From: Spirogloea muscicola
Lineage: Eukaryota; Streptophyta; Zygnematophyceae; Spirogloeales; Spirogloeaceae
Direction of reading: 5' to 3'
DNA: 13,771 nucleotides
NCBI GenBank assembly: GCA_009602725.1
Contig: WELB01000049.1
Coordinates: 723,833 to 737,603, forward strand
Position 1 is the first letter of the stretch; each line of letters starts with the position of its first letter. A program made the translations under genes and the position numbers. Positions 1-7,322 of this stretch are shown here, piece after piece. Under the pieces are notes generated by a model. That model saw nothing but the letters and a program-made list of their open reading frames with translations, was not told the DNA's origin and did not search any database.

Positions 1-2236
1 CCCAGATGGCTGGCTTGGACGGTCTGAACGGTGAGACAGACTAAGGCTTGGCTCAATATAAGCGACAATGACAAGCCATTGAGAAGCCCTAGTGCGACAT
101 GCAAAGAGCACGTTCGATCCTTATATGCCTTTGTTGATCTTATCAACGTACTGTTGCTGTCTTCAGAATGCGTGGCGTTGTGAACTGACAGCGTCAGCTA
201 CCTGATGTGGTGTGTGGCTGGGTCCTGATGATGGTACGCTGGAGCGCTGTGAGCAGTGCGTGACAGCCCTTTGCTGTCTGCGGCCATCAACTTGGCACGG
301 TGGACGCGCCGGTCACTTGCTGAGTTGCCCGGCATTGTGGTTCTCGATGAAGATACAGTTGGGCACGCAATTGTAGGTCAGCTTGCTAGGTCCACTATGA
401 CATGCTACGGATTTAGCTTTTAGTGCACATGTTGTCTTTCCTAGATCACACTGTCGTTCTTCTGCCACAAGCCAGATGTATGTACTGCCTCTATCATGGC
501 AGCAAAATCACCTGGAGTTGTTGTGTCTCTGAATGATGCAGGCTTGGACGTGCTGCGAATCACAGTCAGCACGGTAGGCTTGGGCCTCAGCGGGGTTGCC
601 GTTGACGAGATCTTGTGTTCGACCTACAATGTCATCGCGGAGCTTCCCTCCCTCCACTGCATATCGTTCGCTTTCAGCTCCGGTGTGTGAGCAGCACTGC
701 ACCTTGGACCTGGCAGTTGCTCCTGTTCCAGGTCATGGGCTCCTGATTCCGTCGTGCAGAAGCGGCAACCCACTGTCCCCACATGGTCTTCATGTTCTGA
801 GTCTCTGCTGCCTCCTTGCCGGCTGCTGGCATGTGGCCAGAGCTACTGACGTCGATGATGAGTAGACCTGGCCGCAGCTCTCGCTACAAGTTGGGGAAAT
901 TGGTCACCTTGATGTTTACACAATCAAAGACACATGTGTCAAACATCTGATGCAGGCACGACTGCAGCCCATGCAAGGCAGCTTGTGGATGCATTCGCAG
1001 CCCTCTCAAAGCGGCATGGCATGTCCGTCCAGGATGGTCGGGCCAGTCACTTTCCACGTCCTACCAGCGCAGATGCCGCTTGCACTTGTGGCCCAATGCT
1101 GAGCCCTAGAGTAGCCTTCTTCTCGCCGTTCCGGGGCGTGCCTGTGCAGCGGTCAGTTGGCCAGATTAGCGCAGGTAAAGATGTCATGTTGTTTGGCAGC
1201 AGGCAATCTGCTGCCCACAATTGACGCCCCTGCTTGCCCTCCGAGACGATCTTCATGGGTCATACACACTTCCACTGAGCTTCAGTGGACCTTACATTGG
1301 AGAGATCAGTGCATTCAAATCAGCTCATGCTTCACTCTCAGTTGGACTCTAAGTGCTTTACTGAAAAGATGTGGTGAGATCTTGCGCCCTGGTAACAATG
1401 CCAGTCCAAACTTGAATTTCTGCAATATTTGCAGAGCTCATGTGCCCCTACCCACCCGGCATTCCCGTCATTCTACCAGGGGAGGTTATCACAGCCGAAG
1501 CAGGTGAGCATCGTAGCATCCTCAGCTTCAAAGGATGTTATGTCAGAACTTTCTGTGCCGTAAGCAATTGGACATGCTAAACATCCAACCCAAGCTGTCT
1601 CATGACATAAGGTGGTCGCAGCATGCACTTAGTCACGCTAATCACCAGGGTCCTGGCGATTGGCCCCGCCTGAATATCAATCTGCTCTGTGTGACAGTGG
1701 CGTATCTTCAGGAGGTCATGAAAGCGGGGGGGTGGGTCAATGGACCTAGAGACGATACACTTGAAGTCATTGACATTATTGATTACCACATTTAGGCAGG
1801 AGCCAGTCGGCAGCTGGCAGCCTTCTGCTTGGTTCCTTGTGCTAGCTTTAGCGCTACCCCTGGCCCCTTATTCATTCTCTTTGGGCTGGCCTTTTCCAGC
1901 CCCTATCCTCTATGGGCGAGCACTTCTCTCTTCATGAGCTCTACCATTGTGTCTTGGATATACTTTCTCAGGTTTACGAATAATCAAGCTAACCTCTATT
2001 TACAAACTCACTGTATCAATACAACTGCTGGCTTGTTGGCTGTGATGTTTAGCAACAGCCACCTCCAAAAGACTGTTCCAGATGCCACTCCATCTGCACT
2101 TCTGCTTTGGAGGCTTTCTGGTTGTAGCCAATGCGCGTAGACTTGGACACAGCGCGTGGCTGCTAGCCAGCCAGCCAGATCGGGGATCTCCTGCATAATG
2201 AGCATCCCTCTGATTGCCGGAGCCATGAACGCTTTC
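1..2236. other. Unassigned region, no supportable gene
   Basis: I recognise no conserved protein, RNA gene or complete transposon here. Short open stretches occur on both strands, for example minus-strand runs around 510-700 and 700-1053, the latter interrupted by a TAG near 885. None carries a motif I can name, and their lengths are not remarkable for this base composition. A small perfect inverted repeat, TCCACTGA/TCAGTGGA with a 3-nt loop, lies at 1271-1289. The right part should contain the 3' UTR of the minus-strand bL25 gene. A minus-strand TGTAA, the usual chlorophyte polyadenylation signal, is at 2004-2000, about 230 nt past that gene's stop; linking it to the gene is inference. Confidence 0.5.
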
Positions 2237-3698
2237 CTACGAGGCAGCTGCATCAACAGCCAGTGAAACGCTCCCTGAGACTTTGCAGACCGGGAGTGTG
2301 GGGTCGCGAACCAGGAGCTTCAGCTGGTCGCTGATGTTGAGATCCTTAAGGAGAATCTTGTCCCCAACTTCCAGGGAGCTCAAGTCCACCTCGATGTGGG
2401 GGGGGATAGAATTTGCCGGGCAGAGGTATCGCACGGTCCGCCGAATGGTGTTGAGGTAACCGCCTGCGAGCAGCTTCACAGAGAGTGTCAAGAAATTCCT
2501 CTTGACTGTCGCCGGTGTGGAGGACGAGCTGTGAGATTGAGGTTCTTAAGACCAGACGAGCTTATATAGTGAGCTCAAGCAGGTAAAAGCTCGTGACTGC
2601 GAGAGTGCTGAGCGACGGTTGTGGATCAAGTGCACTGCGCGAGCTGAGTGCGCACTGGAGGTCCAGACCTTTGCGAATGCCGGGGCAAGCATCCTCGCCC
2701 ATGAAGAGCAGCGGCACATCCACCTTCAGCCGCGTGTCAGGCGGCGCACGGATGAAAGTCACATTGAGGAGCGCGTCCGTGCCACCATGCTGATGCAGCT
2801 GCAGGCCTCCATCAACACAAGCTCAGGCGGTATGAGGGCTTGACAAGAGCTGCTCACATCCGACTATGGAATGCATGGACCATAAGTGAAGATAGCATGC
2901 AACGGCCTTGTGTCCATGACCAGCAACCAAGCTGACATTGGCGAGTGCGACAGCGGCCCAGGAAGGCGCTCTTCACCAGCCTGGGCAGGACGCGCTGCCG
3001 GTGGAGGGGCTCGCCACTGGCGCGCCGGACCTCCAGCTGGAAGGTGCGGGAGAGGAAGAAGCTGCGGCCGTGCTTCTGCACCAGGCGCGCCAAGGCCTTG
3101 CCGTCCACCGAGATGAGCTCCTTGTTGCCGCCGTGCTGCTCGGCCGGGCAGGCGGAAAAGCGGGTCCACAAGAGCAGCCGAACTCGAGTGAGCGCACATA
3201 CGCAGGAAGCAGCGGCGGAGGCACATAGCACATCGCCTCGGCCGATGACTCAAAGCTTTCATCGGCGCTCTGGCAGCTATAGAAGCTCGTAAGTGTAACA
3301 CTTGCTAATAGATAATGCCTATCAAATGACTAGTTCCATGCTACCATCTTAATGATCACTCTGAAATAGAGATTCTGATAGATAAGTCACAGCCTGACCG
3401 CAACGACGGGGCTCGTCGCGCGCAACACAAGGTTGGGCTCCGGCTCACGGGCTTCAGGGCCAGGGTTTAGCACGCGGGGGGGGGGGGCGCCCAGGCTGGC
3501 GGCTGCCCCGCCAGGGTTTAAGGGCCCGGCCTGCCGCCCACCTCGCCGCCGCGCTGCTCGAAGACGAGGGACGGCACGAGGCCCGCGGCGCGCTCCCGCC
3601 TCGCGGCGGTCTTCCCGGCGCCCGCTCGCGGCACCGCCACGATCAGCTCCTCGCCGCCCTCCTCCGCCGCCGCCGNAGAGCTTACTTCTTCCAGCCAT
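2237..3698 (-). CDS. Organellar (probably mitochondrial) ribosomal protein bL25, 4 exons
   Basis: bL25 of the long CTC/TL5 type, a large-subunit protein that binds 5S rRNA. Coding exons on the minus strand: 3698-3542, 3138-2977, 2798-2669 and 2463-2237 (TAG stop), with introns of 403, 178 and 205 nt, all GT-AG. After the N at 3676 is ignored, every splice keeps frame and gives about 224 aa. Exon 1 carries ELIVAVPRAGAGKTAARRE and VPSLVFEQ. Exon 2 has HGGNKELISVDGKALARLV, GRSFFLSRTFQLEV and RVLPRL. Exon 3 has LLNVTFIRAPPDTRLKVDVP and CPGIRKG. Exon 4 has GYLNTIRRTVRYLCPAN, PPHIEVDLSSLEVGDKILL and LPVCK, typical of the TL5 C-terminal domain. Plant plastid ribosomes lack bL25, so a mitochondrial role is the better inference. 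The ATG at 3698 gives no visible targeting peptide; the frame stays open upstream to about 3768 without an ATG, so a further 5' exon may exist. An ATG at 3814 opens a short basic, Ser-rich peptide (MRTARLLSPSLSESASPLT) that could be part of a presequence. Confidence 0.88.
3139..3541 (-). other. Intron 1 of the bL25 gene
   Basis: This 403-nt intron runs from donor GAG|GTGGGC to an acceptor in GGCCGAG|CAG. It is a mosaic. An AT-rich core lies at about 3290-3390. A GC-rich 5' part holds a run of 12 G (plus strand, 3476-3487) and two exact copies of the 10-mer TAAACCCTGG on the minus strand (3520-3511 and 3469-3460). The acceptor could also be 3 nt further on (GAGCAG|CAC), which would change one residue only. 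Confidence 0.7.
3676..3676. other. Single ambiguous base (N) inside a GCC tract of bL25 exon 1
   Basis: The N follows a CCGCCGCCG run. Read literally, it puts the ATG-proximal codons (MAGRSKL) out of frame with the conserved bL25 N-terminus. Deleting it gives a 156-nt, 52-codon exon with no stop. It is therefore best read as an inserted placeholder base. Confidence 0.75.
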
Positions 3699-3889
3699 CA
3701 CTTCGGCGTCTGATGCCCAGCTCACTGTGTCGCGCAACCAAGGAGGCAGCGGCTTCAGGTCAACGGGCTAGCGCTTTCTGACAGTGACGGTGAGAGAAGG
3801 CGCGCTGTGCGCATGAAATGAAAGGGTGGCAAATAGCAGGCCAATACATCGTTCAGGCAAAAACCAGCGCATAGAACGAAGCTAAGGTA

Positions 3890-3957
3890 ATGAAGGTGAA
3901 GCCCGACGCCACCAGTCGGCTCGTTCAGCTGGTCGCGCAGGCCATCGGGCTGCAGGA

Positions 3958-3994
<37 letters not shown>

Positions 3995-5170
3995 GAGCGC
4001 CCGCAGCCCGGCTCAGCGTGGACGTCCGGGAGCGGCAAGCGCGGGACGGTGGCGGAGGCGCAGGCAGCGGCCCTGGCGATGACGTCAGGGCCACGTGGAG
4101 ACACGAGTGGGTGGTCACGCTTCTACACGCCAAAGGAGCCGCGGATCTGGCCAAGAGGAGCGGCGTGGTCAGGCAAGGTGAGCACCGGGTCTGCACCATT
4201 CGTGTCGTCGTTGCCGACGGTCTTCCGCGACGACAACTGGTGTCTCTGAACCACTCGCCGCCTCTTGTCGCCTTCAGGCCAAGCGCTGGCTGAGTGGAAG
4301 CTGATTCAGACCACCCTTGTCGGGAAGTATCCGAGCTTCGACAAGGACGATGAAGCCTGCCGATCGAAGTGGAAGCGCCTCGACAAGTTCTACAAGGAGG
4401 AGAAGAGGAAGAGGGGCACATGCGGCGAGGCGGCACCGACTCTTCGTGGCAGTGCAGCCGAGGTCTTCGACATCATCGACTCGTATCAGGGATCGAAGCC
4501 CAACGTTAACACTACAGCAAGTCTTGACAGGGGCGGCTGCTCGACCGATACTCCGGGCATGGCGCCCAGGGAGGAGGCCTCGAGGAGTCAGCGGAAGAGG
4601 AAGGCCGCCGCACAGGCGGCTCGGCTGGAGACGCTATTGACTCAAAATGTTGAGGCGGCATCAATTCTCCGCGGCAGTGCGGCCGAGGTGTTCGACATCA
4701 TAGACTCATATCGGCGATCGAAGCCATACGTTAGCACTACTGCACATCTTGACAACAGCGGCTGCTCGACCGATCTTCCGGGCATGGCGCCCAGGGAGGA
4801 GGCCTCGACGAGTCAGCGGAAGACGAAGGCCGCCGCACAGGCGTATCGGCTGGAGACGCTGTTGACTCAAGTTGTAGAGGCGGCATCAAATCTTCGCGGC
4901 AGTGCGGCCGAGGTCTTCTTCGACAGCATCGACTCAATTCAGCTATCGAAGCCTAACTTTAGCTCTACAGCACATCTTGACATCGGCGGCTGCTCAACCG
5001 ATCCTCCGGGCATGGCGCCCAGGGAGGAGGCCTTGGCAAGTCAGCGGGAGAGGATGACCGACGCACAGGTGAATCGACTGGAGGCGCTATTGGCTCAAGT
5101 TGTAGAGCAACAGCGAGCGGACTCGAGGGACTTCAAGTTCCTGCTCAGCAGGCTGATTGATAAGCTGTAG
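3890..5170 (+). CDS. Myb/SANT-like (MSH) DNA-binding protein of the Harbinger element, one intron
   Basis: The MSH domain is split by a 100-nt intron (4178-4277; donor GCAAG|GTGAGC, acceptor CCTTCAG|GC). The exon ending at 4177 encodes RATWRHEWVVTLLHAKGAAD, and exon 2 (4278-5170) continues with QALAEWKLIQTTL, CRSKWKRLDKFYKEEKRKRG. The spaced tryptophans and the KW..L...YK pattern are typical of the trihelix/MSH domain found in Harbinger ORF1 proteins. The C-terminal part is three 75-residue repeats and ends in SRDFKFLLSRLIDKL. The start is uncertain. ATG 3890 opens a good N-terminus (MKVKPDATSRLVQLVAQAIG, then poly-Pro), but the MSH frame runs one frame away, with no ATG, back to a TAA at 3883. 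The switch falls in or after the CCG tract at 3959-3993: a missing base, a true frameshift, or an unseen 5' exon. A host trihelix gene is the alternative, but the neighbouring transposase favours the transposon. Confidence 0.7.
3959..3993 (+). repeat. GCC/CCG trinucleotide tract
   Basis: About eleven CCG/GCC units, encoding poly-Pro in the ATG-3890 frame and poly-Ala in the MSH frame. The reading frame of the MSH gene changes across or shortly after it. Confidence 0.9.
4442..5113 (+). repeat. Three 225-bp tandem coding repeats in the MSH ORF
   Basis: Units begin at 4442, 4667 and 4892, an exact 225-bp period of 75 codons. Each starts LRGSAAEVF, passes through GGCSTD, GMAPREEA and SQR, and ends in a helix-like RLE.LL.Q.VE stretch. 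The first two units look close to 90% identical by eye. The third has a 3-nt insertion (FFDSIDS) and runs into the unique C-terminus. All three stay in frame with no stop. Confidence 0.93.
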
Positions 5171-5250
5171 TTAGGGCCGGCAGCAATCTGACTGCAAGAC
5201 ATTCATGTACAAATTACCTCTCAGACTGTCAACCAATCTGTCTCTCTCAA

Positions 5251-5284
5251 AGGAGGGATGCACTCAGAGGAGGGATGCACTCGC
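5251..5284 (+). repeat. 17-bp direct tandem duplication
   Basis: AGGAGGGATGCACTC recurs at 5251 and 5268 (17-bp period). The same motif appears inverted at 5376-5390, so it is present twice direct and once inverted. The second copy forms the outer part of the hairpin's left arm. Confidence 0.9.
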
Positions 5285-5394
5285 ACGCACCCTTGATGCA
5301 CAGCAAGACACGGTGCTGGACTCGTCACAGTCTGACGAGTCCACCGTGTCTTGCTGTGCATGAAGGGTGCGTGCGAGTGCATCCCTCCTCTGAG
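5263..5394. repeat. 132-nt near-perfect inverted repeat (long hairpin)
   Basis: The left arm 5263-5327 pairs with the right arm 5333-5394 around a 5-nt loop (CAGTC, 5328-5332). Outer stem 5263-5314/5343-5394 has 51 of 52 pairs (one G-G mismatch at 5295/5362). Inner stem 5318-5327/5333-5342 is perfect, and the only bulge is GCT at 5315-5317. The right arm encodes the likely transposase C-terminus (RRDALARTLHAQQ on minus), so the left arm looks like an inverted copy of coding sequence. It sits where the MSH and transposase genes converge. Confidence 0.95.
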
Positions 5395-6398
5395 CGCCTT
5401 GAGCCGCTTCTTGGACACTGGAGTGGTTGATGTTGTCCACGTTCGCGGGCTCGCAGTCTAGCATCCAGTCAGCATCGACCGCATCGTTGTCGTCAATGCA
5501 CATGTTGTGCGAGACGAAGCACGCCCCGACATGGAGGGGCACTTGCTTGAGCGAGACGTCCACCCGCTTCTAAAGTAGTATGAAGCGCCCCTTGAGATGT
5601 TCTGACGCCTGCTCGACCACCATTCTGGAGCTTGACTGCCTGCAGTTCCAGTCCTTTTGACGGGCGTCCTTGGTAAAGACTCAGCATGTATCGGCGCGGC
5701 GGATAGGCTGCATCCCCAAGCAAACAGTAGCCTCCAGGTCTCCCTCTCGCGCACGCCAGGCCGATCCTGTTCTGCGACAAGACCGTGAAGTCGTGCATGC
5801 TGCCGCACCAGCCGACATTGAAGTCCCAGATCTTGCGCTTTGCGTCAGCGCCCACACCACCTGCAGGACCACGGAGTGGTCGCTCTTTCGGTTGTAATAG
5901 ACTGCGGCATGATCACTTGGAGCCACGATAGGGATGTGCGAGCCGTCAACTGCGCCGATGACTTACGGGATGCCTGCGAGCTCCTGGAAACCGGCGGCCA
6001 TGCCGGCCACCTCTTTGCACGTCGGCCACTCGACTTGCTCCGGCAGCAGGATTGTCTCTGATGGCGATCAGCACCTCGTTGATGATAGTAATAGCTTCGT
6101 GTCCCGCTTCTCGGTCGTGCCGCCGAGAGCCCGGACCGGCTCGTCGAAGACCTCTGCGCAACACTCTCACGCGCTTACGGAAGCCCTGCTCGTTGGAAAT
6201 TACCTGCGGCTGCTGGAGCCAGGCGGTCGGCTGGGTGTAGCTCCTCCAAAGGAGGCGCAGTCCTCGCTACTCCTCCTCCCCGTGCAGCATCATCGTGGCC
6301 ACGGCAGCCATGCTCTCGAGCTGCATGGCCCGGCGCAGCTGCCAGCAGGCCAGGACTGCCATCACGATGCAGCAGGTCCGCCTCCGCTCGGGCGCCAT
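5264..6398 (-). pseudogene. PIF/Harbinger transposase (DDE_Tnp_4/HARBI1-like), decayed
   Basis: A DDE nuclease that would cut and rejoin element ends; here it is broken. Reading minus: FRKRVRV and, one frame off, AEVFDEPVRALG (about 6190-6110); EAITIINEVLIAIRD (about 6090-6055); LPEQVEWPTCKEVAG; VIGAVDGSHIPI with the first catalytic Asp at 5945-5947; VYYNRKSDHSVVLQVV; DFNVGWCGSMHDFTVLSQNR; LLGDAAYPPRRYML with the second Asp at 5712-5714; RMVVEQASEHLKGRF with the catalytic Glu at 5612-5614; then VPLHVGACFVSHNMC. These are the family's diagnostic blocks in the right order. In-frame stops lie at 5963-5965 (TAA, just before VIGAVDG) and 5570-5572 (TAG). Frameshifts fall near 6160, 6110, 6050, 5855 and 5660. 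The ATG at 6398 (MAPERRRTC) is only a suggestion for the original start; the last reading frame closes at 5264. Confidence 0.88.
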
Positions 6399-6514
6399 GC
6401 CTGCTGGCCTGCGGGACGGGGGAGCTCGCGCCTGCGGGGGCGCTCGACCAGAGCTGCAGGCGGCGGCGCTGCGCTGCTTGGGCCCGGAGCTGCTGCCCTC
6501 CGTCCAACTCCCTG

Positions 6515-6571
6515 ACGGGGCGGACGAAACGGCGGCGTTTGCCCGTCCCGTTAAGTGTGACCAGGCCCTAA
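6515..6571. repeat. Subterminal inverted repeat and candidate right end of the Harbinger element
   Basis: Arms at 6515-6531 and 6536-6551 (ACGGGGCGGACGAAACG against ACGGGACGGGCAAACG read on minus) form an imperfect palindrome around GCGG. Immediately outside it, the minus strand reads GGGCCTGGTCACAC from 6568, the GC-rich GGG start usual for Harbinger ends, next to TAA at 6569-6571. The boundary role is inference because no convincing partner was found. Confidence 0.4.
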
Positions 6572-6594
6572 TGGACGGACGCCCTAAAAGCCTC

Positions 6595-6615
6595 AAACCC
6601 TAAACCCTGAACCCC
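6595..6615 (+). promoter_or_regulatory. Telo-box / telomere-like repeats upstream of plastid S10
   Basis: AAACCC-TAAACCC-TGAACCCC gives two to three copies of the plant-type telomere unit CCCTAAA, ending 35 nt before the proposed ATG at 6650. In land plants the telo-box AAACCCTAA is a recurrent promoter element of ribosomal-protein and translation genes, so a promoter role fits the gene. A short interstitial telomere insertion is the alternative. More degenerate copies continue leftward (CCCTAAAAG at 6582). Confidence 0.55.
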
Positions 6616-6649
6616 CCAGGGCCCTCTCGTGACGGCGGGCGGGGTGACT

Positions 6650-7322
6650 ATGGCCGACGCGATGGCCGCCGCGCCGCCCGCCGCCGCCGCCGCCGTCGCC
6701 GCCGCCGCCGGCGCCGGATCGGCAGGATGCAGACNCCGCCGCCGCGGCGGCCACCGCCGCCGCCGAAGGGACGCAGCTGACAGCCTGCTGCACTGCTGTC
6801 GGTGGCCTCCGTGCGCAGGCCCGCTGCGGCAGCCTCGCCTGGTCGTCAAGTCTCGGCTCCCAGGGGGCCACGGCTGCGTTCGCTAGCCGCAGCTGCTGCC
6901 GGGGCCGCCACGAGGTCAGGCCTGTGGTGCCGACGGCGACGTTGGCTGCTGCCGCTGCCGTCGAAACAGAGGCCCCGGAGGCGGCGGCGGCTGCGGCGGC
7001 GGCGCCGCCGGTGCCCAAGCAGCGCATCCGCATCAAGCTGCGGTCGTACTGGGCGCCGCTGGTGGAGCGCGCGGGGAAGCAGATCCTGGAGGCGGCGCGG
7101 AGAGCAGGGTCCAATACCATGGGCCCCGTGCCGCTGCCCACGCGGCGGCGCATCTACTGCGTCCTGCGCTCGCCGCACGTCGACAAGGACTCACGCGAGC
7201 ACTTTGAGCTGCGCACCCACCGCCGGCTCATCGACCTCCACAATCCCAACGCCGCCACCATTGACGCGCTTATGCAGCTCGACCTGCCCGCCGGCGTTGA
7301 CGTCGAGGTCAAGCTCTCCTAG
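6650..7322 (+). CDS. rps10: Plastid 30S ribosomal protein S10 (uS10c), nuclear-encoded
   Basis: Small-subunit protein of the chloroplast ribosome, located in the 30S head near the A site. The last 100 residues are a complete uS10 domain: [92 protein letters not shown]. They match plant plastid S10 to the last residues before the TAG. The domain frame is open upstream through a Ser/Ala/Arg-rich stretch ([20 protein letters not shown]) that looks like a chloroplast transit peptide, but it has no ATG of its own. Deleting the single N at 6735 joins it to ATG 6650 ([10 protein letters not shown], then an Ala-rich run), giving 223 aa. A second ATG lies at 6662. A GTG at 6924 is open but would cut off the transit peptide. 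No intron is seen. An N-terminal Ala tract at 6962-7012 precedes the domain. Confidence 0.92.
6735..6735. other. Single ambiguous base (N) in the GCC tract of plastid S10
   Basis: Upstream of the N, the ATG-6650 frame is open; downstream, the S10 domain frame is open. They differ by exactly one base, and removing the N joins them with no stop. This is the same behaviour as the N at 3676. Confidence 0.75.

Larger units (their letters stand above)
3815..6571. mobile_element. PIF/Harbinger-type DNA transposon remnant (MSH ORF plus transposase)
   Basis: Two genes characteristic of PIF/Harbinger elements lie side by side and converge: a Myb/SANT-like DNA-binding ORF on plus (to 5170) and a DDE transposase on minus (from about 6398 to 5264). 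In this superfamily the Myb-like protein helps the transposase bind the element's ends, which usually are short inverted repeats flanked by a TTA/TAA duplication. A plausible right end is GGGCCTGGTCACACTTAACG, read on minus from 6568 and flanked by TAA on plus at 6569-6571. I could not find a matching left end upstream of the MSH ORF, so the left boundary is only placed between the bL25 5' region and 3890. The element separates two divergent host ribosomal-protein genes. Confidence 0.65.

Noticed and set aside
100-125. GTTCGATCC resembling a tRNA B box
   Set aside because: No matching A box at the right distance and no acceptor, D or anticodon stems can be paired around it.
500-1060. Minus-strand open stretches (for example AVEGGKLRDDIVGRTQDLVN and HPQAALHGLQSCLHQMFDTC)
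   Set aside because: They lie in different frames with stops between them, have no recognisable family motif, and are not long enough to stand out from chance.
2854-3301. Long alternative-frame ORFs on both strands over the bL25 exon 2 region
   Set aside because: They overlap a conserved bL25 exon in other frames; the GC-rich sequence suppresses stops in every frame.
3519-3535. TAAGGGCCCGGCC as the left terminal repeat of the Harbinger element
   Set aside because: Only about 8 of 12 bases match the right end, and it would place bL25 exon 1 inside the transposon.
4018-4293. GTG 4018 start for the MSH protein, reading through to a separate 91-aa protein
   Set aside because: The conserved domain continues only after splicing 4178-4277; read-through ends in unrelated sequence.
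6595-6615. Telomere or chromosome end
   Set aside because: Only two to three units are present and genes continue on both sides, so it is at most interstitial.
6924-7322. GTG 6924 as the start of plastid S10
   Set aside because: Nuclear genes rarely start at GTG, and the frame upstream continues into a transit-peptide-like stretch that joins ATG 6650 once the N is removed.
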